Of a DNA stretch of 54,479 nucleotides, positions 18,729 to 25,926 are shown in pieces. The DNA comes from SURF-33 sp964598885 (GTDB taxonomy: Bacteria; Desulfobacterota; Desulfobacteria; Desulfobacterales; Desulfosalsimonadaceae), in contig CAZRES010000008.1 in NCBI GenBank assembly GCA_964598885.1, positions 1-54,479 on the forward strand, in the 5' to 3' direction. Each line of letters starts with the position of its first letter. Position 1 is the first letter of the stretch. Under the pieces are notes generated by a model. The model searched no databases, had not been told where the DNA came from, and saw only the letters and a list, made by a program, of their open reading frames with translations. The position numbers were made by a program, and so were the translations under genes.

Positions 18729-19796
18729 TCAGATCTTGCCGCGCTCCTGGGCGATGCGGATATAGGTTTCCATACCTGTCCTCGGAGGAACATACCGGGC
18801 GTCTTCGGATTTTCGGATCAGACGGATGGCTTCCGCAGGGCAGTTGGAAACACACAGTCCGCAACCGATGCAGCGTCGCAGATTGATCCGGGCGATATCA
18901 TCGACCATGTCGATGGCATCCATGTGACACCGCTCCAGACAGGCTTCACATCCGGTACAGTCTTCGGCCGCCACCTGGGCGTAGTAATTGCTTTTGACCG
19001 CTTCCGCCGGGTGATCCTGTTTTTTCAGCGAGCGAAGCATGCCGCAGCAGCATCCGCAGCAACTGCACATGCCGCCGACATATTGGGAATTAAAAGGCTG
19101 CATCACCAAGCCGGCGGCCTCATTTTTTTTCGCGATTTCCTTGGCTTCTTCCTTATCGATATACCGGCCCATGCCGTTATCCACATAGTAATCGGCATGG
19201 GAACCGAAGATGAAACAGGCTTCCATGGGCTTGTCGCAGCCGTGGCCGGCTTTTTTGGCGGCGGTTCGGCAGATACACATGGCCACGGCGATTTTTTTCT
19301 GATCATCGAAAATTCGCGGCACGTCTTCGTAGGGCGCTATGGGCCATTCGCTGACCAGAGTCCGGTTGATGGGAATGGTGCGCATCACGGGCGTATCATA
19401 GGCCTGAAAACTTTTTCCCAGGGCCGCTTCGTAATAATCGTAAATATCCTGGGCCAGCGTTTCATCCACGGTATTGAGCTGGAACTCAAAAATACCCACC
19501 ACAAAGGGAACCGCCGCGTATCGGCGCTGATCGTTTTTTTTCTGCCGGAACAACAGGCCTCGGGCGGCCATATCTTCCAGGTGGGCTGCTGTTTCGTCCA
19601 CCGGCAGATTAAGGCGGCCGGCCACGCTTTCCGGAGTCTCCAGCATGGGGGACATCATCAGAAAAAGTTCCGCATCGGCCCGGGAAAACAAACGCTTTAA
19701 AATCCGGATTTCCACGCCGGTTTCCGAAGGGGGAAAACCGGTGGCCATGTCATCCAGCCGTTGCCGCAACTGCTCATAAACCGCATGCTCATTCAT
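18729..19796 (-). CDS. Winged-helix-like N-terminal, cysteine-rich 4Fe-4S dicluster ferredoxin protein
   Basis: 355 residues. The N-terminal 90 residues look like a helix-turn-helix/winged-helix fold (ILKRLFSRADAELFLMM, ESVAGRLNLPVDE), as in MarR-like regulators. A cysteine set follows: Cys174, 176, 187, 194 (CxC...C...C). Next is a dense cluster, CSCCGCCC (244-251), and finally a canonical 2[4Fe-4S] ferredoxin with two CxxCxxCxxxC motifs (280-290, 309-319). It probably binds several Fe-S clusters and may transfer electrons to or from the neighbouring nitroreductase fusion 80 bases upstream in the same operon. AAGGAAG lies before the ATG. Proteins of this layout are common in sulfate reducers but have no established role. 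A redox-sensing transcriptional function is possible and unproven. Confidence 0.8.
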   Translation of the reverse strand: MNEHAVYEQLRQRLDDMATGFPPSETGVEIRILKRLFSRADAELFLMMSPMLETPESVAGRLNLPVDETAAHLEDMAARGLLFRQKKNDQRRYAAVPFVVGIFEFQLNTVDETLAQDIYDYYEAALGKSFQAYDTPVMRTIPINRTLVSEWPIAPYEDVPRIFDDQKKIAVAMCICRTAAKKAGHGCDKPMEACFIFGSHADYYVDNGMGRYIDKEEAKEIAKKNEAAGLVMQPFNSQYVGGMCSCCGCCCGMLRSLKKQDHPAEAVKSNYYAQVAAEDCTGCEACLERCHMDAIDMVDDIARINLRRCIGCGLCVSNCPAEAIRLIRKSEDARYVPPRTGMETYIRIAQERGKI

Positions 19797-19876
19797 TCTG
19801 TCTTCCTTTTATTGGTAGAACGTTATTGCCGGCTGTCCGGCAGCAAGCTGATCTAGGGAGAGATCGTGGAGCCCGG

Positions 19877-20701
19877 TTATGCCTCCTGCCAGGAAATCGC
19901 CGGCGGATTTCGCAACGGCAGCCGGTGATAGGTATGCCGGGGATAGCCGACCATCATAGCGCCGAAACTGGCATGGCCTTCGGGAAGAGAAAGCGCTTGT
20001 TGAAGGGGCGTCCAGAGCATGGCCGCCGCCTGAAAAAAACCCGCCCAGCAGGTCCCCAGTTCCAGGGTGGGGGCCGCCAGATCCAGGTAAGTCAGCGCGA
20101 TGGTCGCAGCGGTCTGAGCTGTGATATCCGCGCTGGAGCCATGAGCGATGATCAGATGGGGGGCATCCCGGCAGATAACGTCCACGTTCATATCCCAAGC
20201 TCCCACCACCAGTTCCATATGCATGGCCGCCGCCACGGACGGCTGTTTCCGGATCATGTCCCGCATCCAGTCGGCCACCAGGCCTGTCAGGCGATGCAAT
20301 TCATCCTTTTGGTAAATCACATGCCAGCAAACCGGCTGCCGGTTATGTCCGGACGGCGCATAAGACGCCGTCTCCATCAGGCGGGTCAGGGTTTGTCGGG
20401 GAACCGGCTTATTTTTACGATAGACCCGAATGGATCGGCGGGAACGCAGAAAATGGGTGGCCTGTTCAAACGACAGGCGCCATTCCGGCCGGACCGGTTC
20501 GCAGTCCTCCGGTGACATGACCGCATGGGAAAGGGCGCCGGTGGGACATGCCGCCACGCAATGACCGCAACGGATGCATAGCTGATCGGCGCCCGGCACG
20601 GGTTTCGGCAGTTGATCTTTTGTAAACGAGATAATTTTAATGGGGCAGACATCCGCGCAGATACCGTCTTTGTTGCACAACTCGGGATTGACCGTGATCA
20701 T
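19877..20701 (-). CDS. Ferredoxin-nitroreductase fusion protein
   Basis: About 274 residues. An N-terminal 2[4Fe-4S] ferredoxin (motifs CNKDGICADVCP and CIRCGHCVAACP, residues 9-54) is followed by a flavin-binding nitroreductase-family domain. That domain has RRSIRVYRKN and the FMN loop YAPSGHNRQPV. Such fusions reduce nitro-, quinone- or related compounds with electrons supplied through the ferredoxin. The physiological substrate is unknown. The ATG at 20701 follows AAGGAG by five bases; the GTG three codons... two codons upstream (20707) is too close to that site. It is the first gene of a leftward operon whose second gene encodes a multi-cluster ferredoxin. A palindrome and promoter lie 156-210 bases upstream. 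Confidence 0.88.
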   Translation of the reverse strand: MITVNPELCNKDGICADVCPIKIISFTKDQLPKPVPGADQLCIRCGHCVAACPTGALSHAVMSPEDCEPVRPEWRLSFEQATHFLRSRRSIRVYRKNKPVPRQTLTRLMETASYAPSGHNRQPVCWHVIYQKDELHRLTGLVADWMRDMIRKQPSVAAAMHMELVVGAWDMNVDVICRDAPHLIIAHGSSADITAQTAATIALTYLDLAAPTLELGTCWAGFFQAAAMLWTPLQQALSLPEGHASFGAMMVGYPRHTYHRLPLRNPPAISWQEA

Positions 20702-20856
20702 ACACACTCCTTGTGTTTTCTTTTCGCGTTCAAACAGGCATCGGCGTTACATATGCGTTCAGCGCCCTGCTTTCCGGAAACACGCCCACGTGTCGCTGTG
20801 TTGCCGTCGGGGTATATCTTGATGGCAAAATGGAATAAATAATACTTTCTGGTGCA

Positions 20857-20885
20857 TTACTATCGCATGGGAAAAAACATGTCAA
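20857..20885 (-). promoter_or_regulatory. Promoter of the ferredoxin-nitroreductase operon
   Basis: On the minus strand a consensus TTGACA (20880-20885) is followed after about 17 bases by an imperfect -10 (TAGTAA; the shifted hexamers AGTAAT and GATAGT also fit in part, within GATAGTAAT). The distance to the start codon is about 155 bases, which leaves a long leader. Confidence 0.5.
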
Positions 20886-20893
20886 TTAAAAAT

Positions 20894-20911
20894 AAAACGA
20901 GCGCTCGTTTT
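20894..20911. promoter_or_regulatory. 18-bp perfect palindrome, likely repressor operator
   Basis: AAAACGAGCGCTCGTTTT reads identically on both strands and has no loop, so it looks like a dimeric-regulator operator rather than a hairpin. It ends eight bases before the TTGACA of the minus-strand promoter, just after the stop codon of the 20914-21441 gene. The GC core flanked by A/T tracts resembles operators of TetR-family repressors. A partly terminating role for the upstream gene is possible, since T-rich DNA follows on the minus strand. Confidence 0.5.
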
Positions 20912-20913
20912 TA

Positions 20914-21441
20914 TTACGGGTTCGGCAACCCGTCCCACCGATACCGCTTTTCGATTTCCTTAAGCCGGATTTTGGCCGCATCATTGTCCGGGTTTTCCTT
21001 GATCTCCAGCACCAGTTCGTCAATGGCCAGATCGATCATTCCTTTTCGCAGATATTCCATGGCCCGGTGATAACGATCGGAGACGGCCATTTCCGTTGCA
21101 TCACGGGCCTTAATCGCCGCAGTCATGCTTCCATGGGCCCGCATGTTATTTTCATCGAGCATGATGGCTCTTTCATAATACGCCACGGCTTTTTCCATAT
21201 CCCCTTTTTCATAATACATATCCCCGATACGGCGAAACTCATCGGATTGGTTGACGCGCTCGGCTGTTTTCTTTGCATCCGGGTATTCACCGGTCTTGAG
21301 TTCATGTTGCCTGAACCTGGGGTGCTCTTCGATTATTTCCGTTCGGCCGGGTTCGACGCTGATATCGGGATCATCAGCATAACCCCGGCCGGCCGCAAAC
21401 AGGGCCAGTAGCACTGATGCCAGCAGGATCTTATTTTTCAT
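20914..21441 (-). CDS. Exported TPR protein
   Basis: 175 residues with a signal peptide (MKNKILLASVLLALFAAGRGYA) and a mature region with two to three tetratricopeptide-like helix pairs (RIGDMYYEKGDMEKAVAYYERAIMLDENN, and AMEYLRKGMIDLAIDELVLEIKENPDNDAAKIRLKE, quoted as blocks). The longer frame from 21465 adds eight residues ahead of the signal peptide. AAAGGAG precedes the ATG at 21441. TPRs mediate protein-protein interaction; the partner is unknown. It is downstream of the molybdenum-carrier-like gene on the same strand. Confidence 0.72.
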   Translation of the reverse strand: MKNKILLASVLLALFAAGRGYADDPDISVEPGRTEIIEEHPRFRQHELKTGEYPDAKKTAERVNQSDEFRRIGDMYYEKGDMEKAVAYYERAIMLDENNMRAHGSMTAAIKARDATEMAVSDRYHRAMEYLRKGMIDLAIDELVLEIKENPDNDAAKIRLKEIEKRYRWDGLPNP

Positions 21442-21546
21442 GGTCCGCTCCTTTCTTCCGCACATTTCTTTCCAGAAACTTCTCTGACGTGGGCGGTATA
21501 CGGATACGCAACGAGATCGTGGAATTGAAAAAAATGCGGATGCCGT

Positions 21547-22377
21547 CTATGATTTTACCAGTCGGATCGCATGGGTTTCTTTTAAAAATTCCTGGAAATG
21601 ATTCAGGATCAGGGCCACGGCGTCGTCGATCCCCATATCCGGCCGGCCCGATGCCTTCCGGCAGGATGTCAGCAGACGCATATTGCCGGCGTCCAGGCCG
21701 AAATAGTTGCGAATGTAAAGTTCCAGTGCGCCGTGCCGACTAAAAAATTCGCTCGCACTCAAACCGGCCATGACGACTTTTTCCTTTAACGGCAGATCCG
21801 CGGCAAGACGCGTCACGGCATCGGTCAGCGACGCCGGAATTTCCCTGCGATCGGCCGTCTCAAGCGAATCTACGGGCCGATTGATAAAATCCGGCATGCT
21901 TTCTTCCATCAGCAAAAAATAATAAACCGCCTCCAGAATTTGGAATACGGCCGGATAGATCCCGGGATCTTTGCTGGCCCGGGGGCCGGCCACGTTTAAG
22001 ACTTTAATCCCGTGATGCCGGAGCCAGTGCATGATTTCAAACGCAACGTGAAACTCGTCCATCCCGTCTAGATCCGCGTGGAGGCAGTGACGTCCGTTCC
22101 GGTCGGCTATTTGCCGGGTCAGTTCCGAGCCCCCGGTCAAGGGTCCGTGGGAAAAGATCAGGGTGCCGTCCGCCTCAAGCACGTTTTTTCCCGTGCGCTC
22201 CGCATACACCGATGAGGATGTTTCCCTGACCTGATACCGGTCCGGGATCACGCCGTCTTCGGCCAGTCGACCCCTGGGGACCCATCCTCCATGGAAAAGA
22301 CCATTGTCGATGGCAAAATCAAGGGCCGCCCGATCCGCGCCGGTCTGTCCGCCGGAGATAATTTTTTCTAATATCAT
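21547..22377 (-). CDS. Putative molybdenum cofactor carrier (YpsA/MoCo-carrier-like) with C-terminal extension
   Basis: 276 residues. The first 150 residues form a Rossmann-like domain with the nucleotide/phosphate loop GGQTGADRAALDFA (residues 9-22) and GTLIFSHGPLTGGSELT, plus KVLNVAGPRASKDPG. These match the putative molybdenum cofactor carrier family. About 100 further residues form a separate helical domain (LTDAVTRLAADLPLKEKVVMAGLS, quoted as a block) that recurs in unnamed bacterial proteins. The real ligand is not established, and the family name rests on similarity to an algal MoCo-binding protein. It lies 24 bases after the Sel1 gene, so they are probably co-transcribed. No molybdopterin synthesis gene is nearby. 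Confidence 0.75.
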   Translation of the reverse strand: MILEKIISGGQTGADRAALDFAIDNGLFHGGWVPRGRLAEDGVIPDRYQVRETSSSVYAERTGKNVLEADGTLIFSHGPLTGGSELTRQIADRNGRHCLHADLDGMDEFHVAFEIMHWLRHHGIKVLNVAGPRASKDPGIYPAVFQILEAVYYFLLMEESMPDFINRPVDSLETADRREIPASLTDAVTRLAADLPLKEKVVMAGLSASEFFSRHGALELYIRNYFGLDAGNMRLLTSCRKASGRPDMGIDDAVALILNHFQEFLKETHAIRLVKS

Positions 22378-22401
22378 AAGGATGTTAAGGTATCAAAACT
22401 T

Positions 22402-24036
22402 TTACAGTGGAAGTTTCGCATGAAGCTGGCCGGCCAGCTCTCTGGCAGCCGCCACCTGCTCCGTGGTCATGCGGCTTTTTATAAGGGCCTGCTGGCGGGC
22501 CGCGATGGCTTCGCCTCGCTCCACAACCAGCGATATCAAGGCATATGCCATGATATCATCCCGATCCACGCCCTGGCCGTTAAAATACATCATGGCCAGG
22601 CTGTATTGGGCGTTGCCATCTCCCTGAAGCGCGGCTTTTTGGTACCATTTAAAGGCTTTTTCAAAATCTTTTTCCACGCCGATGCCGTTATAACACATCC
22701 CCGCGAAACGGAGCATGGAATAAACATCGCCGCTGGACGCCGCCCGTTCATGCCACCTGGCTGCCTCGGCAAAATTTCGCTGGACGCATAATCCATTGTC
22801 ATGCATCACCCCAAGACGGTTTTGGGCTTTCCTGCTTCCGGCATTGGCGGCTTTTTTATACCAGTCAACCGCCTGAACGCAATCAACACCCAGCCCGCCT
22901 TTTCCCTTTTCATGAATAACGCCGATTCCGAATCCCGCCTCATTAAAGCCGCTGTCAAAGGCCTTTTCACACCAGGTCAGCGCTTTTCCTGTATCCCGAT
23001 CTTTTCCCAGGCCGCCGTTCAAATACATCAACCCGATCCGGTACATGGCCTTTGCATAACCGGCGCCGGCGGATTTTTCATACCAATAAATCGCCTTTTC
23101 CGGGTTTTGGGGCATACCGTCGCCATTTTCATGCATAATGGCCAGACAATACATGCCGGGCGGAAAGCCGTTTTGCGCCGATCGCTTAAAATAGGAGACC
23201 GCCTTGGTGTAGTTTTGGCGGAACCCACTCTCCCCGTTATAATAGAGCATCCCAAGATTAAATACCGAAAGCACGTATCCGCGGGCTTCCGCCGCCTGGA
23301 ACCAGTGAAGGGAGCGGGCAATATTTTTAGGCACGCCCTCTCCCTTCAGATACATATCACCAAGAGTATACTGCGCGTCGCCGAGACCTGCTTCGGCTGC
23401 TTTTTGATACCATTGAGCCGCTTTTTCAAAATCCCGGTCCCTGCCGATGCCGTCATCAAAAACAACACCCGCGGCATATAACTGCACTGGCTCGGCATCC
23501 GGCTGATTGGCGGCCTTTAAATACCAGGCGGCCGCCTCTTCTGCATTTTCTTCCACACCCAGTCCATGATATCGCATATGGGCATACGCATATTGCGACA
23601 ATCCGTGACCGCTTTCCGCCGCCTGGAGATAAAATCCGGCGGCCCTGGCCGCATTTTGCTGAACTCCCTGGCCGGTCTGATACATGTAACCGAGGGTATA
23701 CATGGCCGCCGTACCTCCCCGCCGGGCGGCCCGCAGAAAAAAATAGGCCGCTTTCTCATAATCCGGCAGCACTCCCCGGCCCTTGTAATATTTAATGCCC
23801 TGGGCGGTCATGCGCAGCATTTCCGGATCCGGCGGAACGATCTCATCGGAGTCGTCTTCTGTTTCCACTGGGACATCGGTCGGTTCCGCCCCTTTTTCAT
23901 GGCTTGCCGTTTTCTCGGGTGTTCCGATGGTTTCGGCCGCCGACAGGAACCGGAACATTCCCATTGAGAAGCATAACACGGCCGCAATGACCGCAACCCT
24001 GGCCATGAAATTAAGAGCACCAATGGCTTTCATCAT
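22402..24036 (-). CDS. Sel1-repeat protein with about twelve repeats
   Basis: 544 residues. An N-terminal hydrophobic segment (VAVIAAVLCFSMGMFRFL, signal anchor or signal peptide) is followed by an acidic linker (30-70). Twelve Sel1-type repeats of about 36 residues then cover most of the protein, each with an AxxxLGxxYxxGxGVxxxxxKAxxWYxKAA pattern. Repeats 1-3 and 12 are the most diverged. The short C-terminal tail is a charged helix. Sel1 proteins act as scaffolds for protein complexes in the envelope. Partners are not evident. It heads a leftward run with the molybdenum-carrier-like and TPR genes. Confidence 0.85.
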   Translation of the reverse strand: MMKAIGALNFMARVAVIAAVLCFSMGMFRFLSAAETIGTPEKTASHEKGAEPTDVPVETEDDSDEIVPPDPEMLRMTAQGIKYYKGRGVLPDYEKAAYFFLRAARRGGTAAMYTLGYMYQTGQGVQQNAARAAGFYLQAAESGHGLSQYAYAHMRYHGLGVEENAEEAAAWYLKAANQPDAEPVQLYAAGVVFDDGIGRDRDFEKAAQWYQKAAEAGLGDAQYTLGDMYLKGEGVPKNIARSLHWFQAAEARGYVLSVFNLGMLYYNGESGFRQNYTKAVSYFKRSAQNGFPPGMYCLAIMHENGDGMPQNPEKAIYWYEKSAGAGYAKAMYRIGLMYLNGGLGKDRDTGKALTWCEKAFDSGFNEAGFGIGVIHEKGKGGLGVDCVQAVDWYKKAANAGSRKAQNRLGVMHDNGLCVQRNFAEAARWHERAASSGDVYSMLRFAGMCYNGIGVEKDFEKAFKWYQKAALQGDGNAQYSLAMMYFNGQGVDRDDIMAYALISLVVERGEAIAARQQALIKSRMTTEQVAAARELAGQLHAKLPL

Positions 24037-24152
24037 GTTCTCCCGGATGCGATGATGGGATTGAAGAGGTTAAAACTATCTTATAATATTCTAAAATTGC
24101 GGTAAAGGCCACCAAAAGTCAAGGGTTTTGTCAAACCCCACGGAAACAACGG

Positions 24153-24181
24153 TTGCATGACAACAGATTTTTTATTAGATT
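24153..24181 (+). promoter_or_regulatory. Candidate promoter for the 24207 gene
   Basis: TTGCAT (24153-24158), a 17-base spacer and TAGATT (24176-24181) lie about 26 bases upstream of the ATG at 24207. The leader is short, so the call is uncertain. Confidence 0.35.
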
Positions 24182-24206
24182 TTAATAAATTATTTTCAAA
24201 CAAAAC

Positions 24207-25088
24207 ATGGACAATTCCATGGTCCCAACTAAAGAAAAAAATAAATTGCTGGCCGACCATATCCAAGCCGTTCTTACAGACGGAATCACGATTTCCGGCG
24301 CAGAGGCGCGATTTATCGAGACCGCCTTTGTCGGAGCCGGGATCGAGAATCTGGTGGACCTTTTATCGGAGCCGGAAAATTTTGAAACCGAATCCCTTTT
24401 CCAACTGTTGCTCTATCCGGATCTGCCTTTCCAATCGGCGATCGAAGCAATCCTGGAAAAGACCGTATTTACAAATACGGATGTCACGCAGATCCTGTCT
24501 TTTCTCCGTCAGAAACCCCTGCGCGCTGCTTTACGAATTGGCGGCGTTCCCGGCGGTGATACGCTATTAACTATTGATGTCCCTGCCACCGCCATAGAAA
24601 CTCTGATTGCCCGTCTGAAAATAACCCGGCAGATCGATGCGCGCATCAGCCGTGCACTGGCGCAATGCCTGCCCGACAAGCCGGCAGTCCTCAACGCAAG
24701 GGTTCAATTGCGAAACGCACGTTTTTTGTTTACCGATCCGATAACCGGTTTTTTTTGCCGGTTTCTGGAAAAAAGCCGGGACATGCCCGATTTTTTTGAC
24801 CGGGCATTTGGTTTTATGGTTGATTTTTTCGATGAAACGGCTGTCGGAGTGGACATTTACGCCGCCCTGATGAAAAAAAAACAAATCTGCCGTCAAATGA
24901 TCCGGCACGCATTAAACATGGAAAAAATTCTTCAGGAGAATCCCGTGGAGGCGGTGATGATGCGCGGAGAGCCCATTCTCTGCATAGACGCGGCCGATGC
25001 CCGTGACCAGATGAATCTGATCGACGGCATCTGCACGTTGGTATTCGGTATCACCGATGCTGCCATCACCGACGCTACCGGAATGTAA
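24207..25088 (+). CDS. Hypothetical cytoplasmic protein
   Basis: 293 residues, mostly helical, without signal peptide, membrane segment or metal motif that I can see. Acidic N-terminal helices (MDNSMVPTKEKNKLLADHIQ and onward) are followed by a longer helical region containing FFCRFLEKSRDMPDFFDRAF and MIRHALNMEKILQE, and a short tail with CIDAADARDQ. It stands alone on the plus strand between minus-strand genes. The family is not recognised. An ATG at 24219 is an alternative start. No operon partner gives a hint. Confidence 0.65.
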   Translation: MDNSMVPTKEKNKLLADHIQAVLTDGITISGAEARFIETAFVGAGIENLVDLLSEPENFETESLFQLLLYPDLPFQSAIEAILEKTVFTNTDVTQILSFLRQKPLRAALRIGGVPGGDTLLTIDVPATAIETLIARLKITRQIDARISRALAQCLPDKPAVLNARVQLRNARFLFTDPITGFFCRFLEKSRDMPDFFDRAFGFMVDFFDETAVGVDIYAALMKKKQICRQMIRHALNMEKILQENPVEAVMMRGEPILCIDAADARDQMNLIDGICTLVFGITDAAITDATGM

Positions 25089-25094
25089 ACGGGA

Positions 25095-25889
25095 TTAATA
25101 AAAATTACGGATCCGCTCGGCCTCGGCCTCGGCTTTTTCCGCCAACTGCCGGCGGTTGGCGAGGGATGCTGCTTTTTTAAAAGATTCGTAGGAGTTACGA
25201 TATTTATTATCGATCCGGTAGGCCCTGCCGAGATCAAAATGAATCTGGGCCTCTTTCGGCGCCAGGGACGCGGCCTGCTCCATTGCTTCCACGGCCTCCG
25301 CATTCCGTCCCACCGCCATAAAGGCCAGGCCCAGATTATGGTGCGCCTTTGGAAAATCCGGACTGATGTCAATGGCTTCCTGATAATAATGAATGGCCTT
25401 TTCATATTCCCCGAGTTTGAAGTAGGCAAATCCCATGTTGGTCATCGGATAGTGCGGGGTCATATACATGAGATCTTTGGCGGCCTTTTCAAAACAAGCA
25501 ATGGCCGCCTGCCAGTCTTCCGCTTCCAGATAAGCCGTTCCCAGATTGTTCAGGGCCGGCGTATAATCCGGCTTCAGTTTGATCGCGCGTTCGAAATGGC
25601 TGATGGCAAGCTCCGGGTTCCGCTTGGCCAGATAGACCAGTCCAAGATTGTTTTGCAGATAGGCGTCTTCGGCAGAAAGCTGCTCGGCTTTTTTAAACTC
25701 GATGAGCGCCTTGGTAAATTGCTCCTGTCCCATGTAGGCTTCGCCGAGTTCCCGAAAAGCCCTCGCCTGATCCTTTTTAACATTGGTCTGGCTGGAAGAG
25801 CACGCCGCTACAGCAGCGACTAGCACCAGCAGCATACCGTAATAAACCATATTGCCGAGCAATCCGGCGATCCTGTTTTGTTTCAGCAT
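25095..25889 (-). CDS. TPR lipoprotein, PilF/PilW-like
   Basis: 264 residues. A lipoprotein signal (GMLLVLVAAVAAC, Cys30 as acylated residue, followed by Ser-Ser-Ser) is followed by about six tetratricopeptide repeats. The repeat order and length resemble PilF/PilW, the outer-membrane lipoprotein that pilots the PilQ secretin in type IV pilus systems. No other pilus gene is nearby, and many unrelated lipoproteins share this layout, so function is only suggested. It is the last gene of the serS-thrC-LysM run, 37 bases after the LysM gene, with an AGGGG ribosome site. Confidence 0.75.
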   Translation of the reverse strand: MLKQNRIAGLLGNMVYYGMLLVLVAAVAACSSSQTNVKKDQARAFRELGEAYMGQEQFTKALIEFKKAEQLSAEDAYLQNNLGLVYLAKRNPELAISHFERAIKLKPDYTPALNNLGTAYLEAEDWQAAIACFEKAAKDLMYMTPHYPMTNMGFAYFKLGEYEKAIHYYQEAIDISPDFPKAHHNLGLAFMAVGRNAEAVEAMEQAASLAPKEAQIHFDLGRAYRIDNKYRNSYESFKKAASLANRRQLAEKAEAEAERIRNFY

Positions 25890-25926
25890 TTTTTAAAACC
25901 CCTTATCCTACCCTCTGTTACGATTA

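Noticed and set aside
22402..24036. Regular DNA repeats as a possible CRISPR or tandem array
   Set aside because: The periodicity is protein-coding (12 Sel1 repeats of about 36 residues) and diverged at DNA level.
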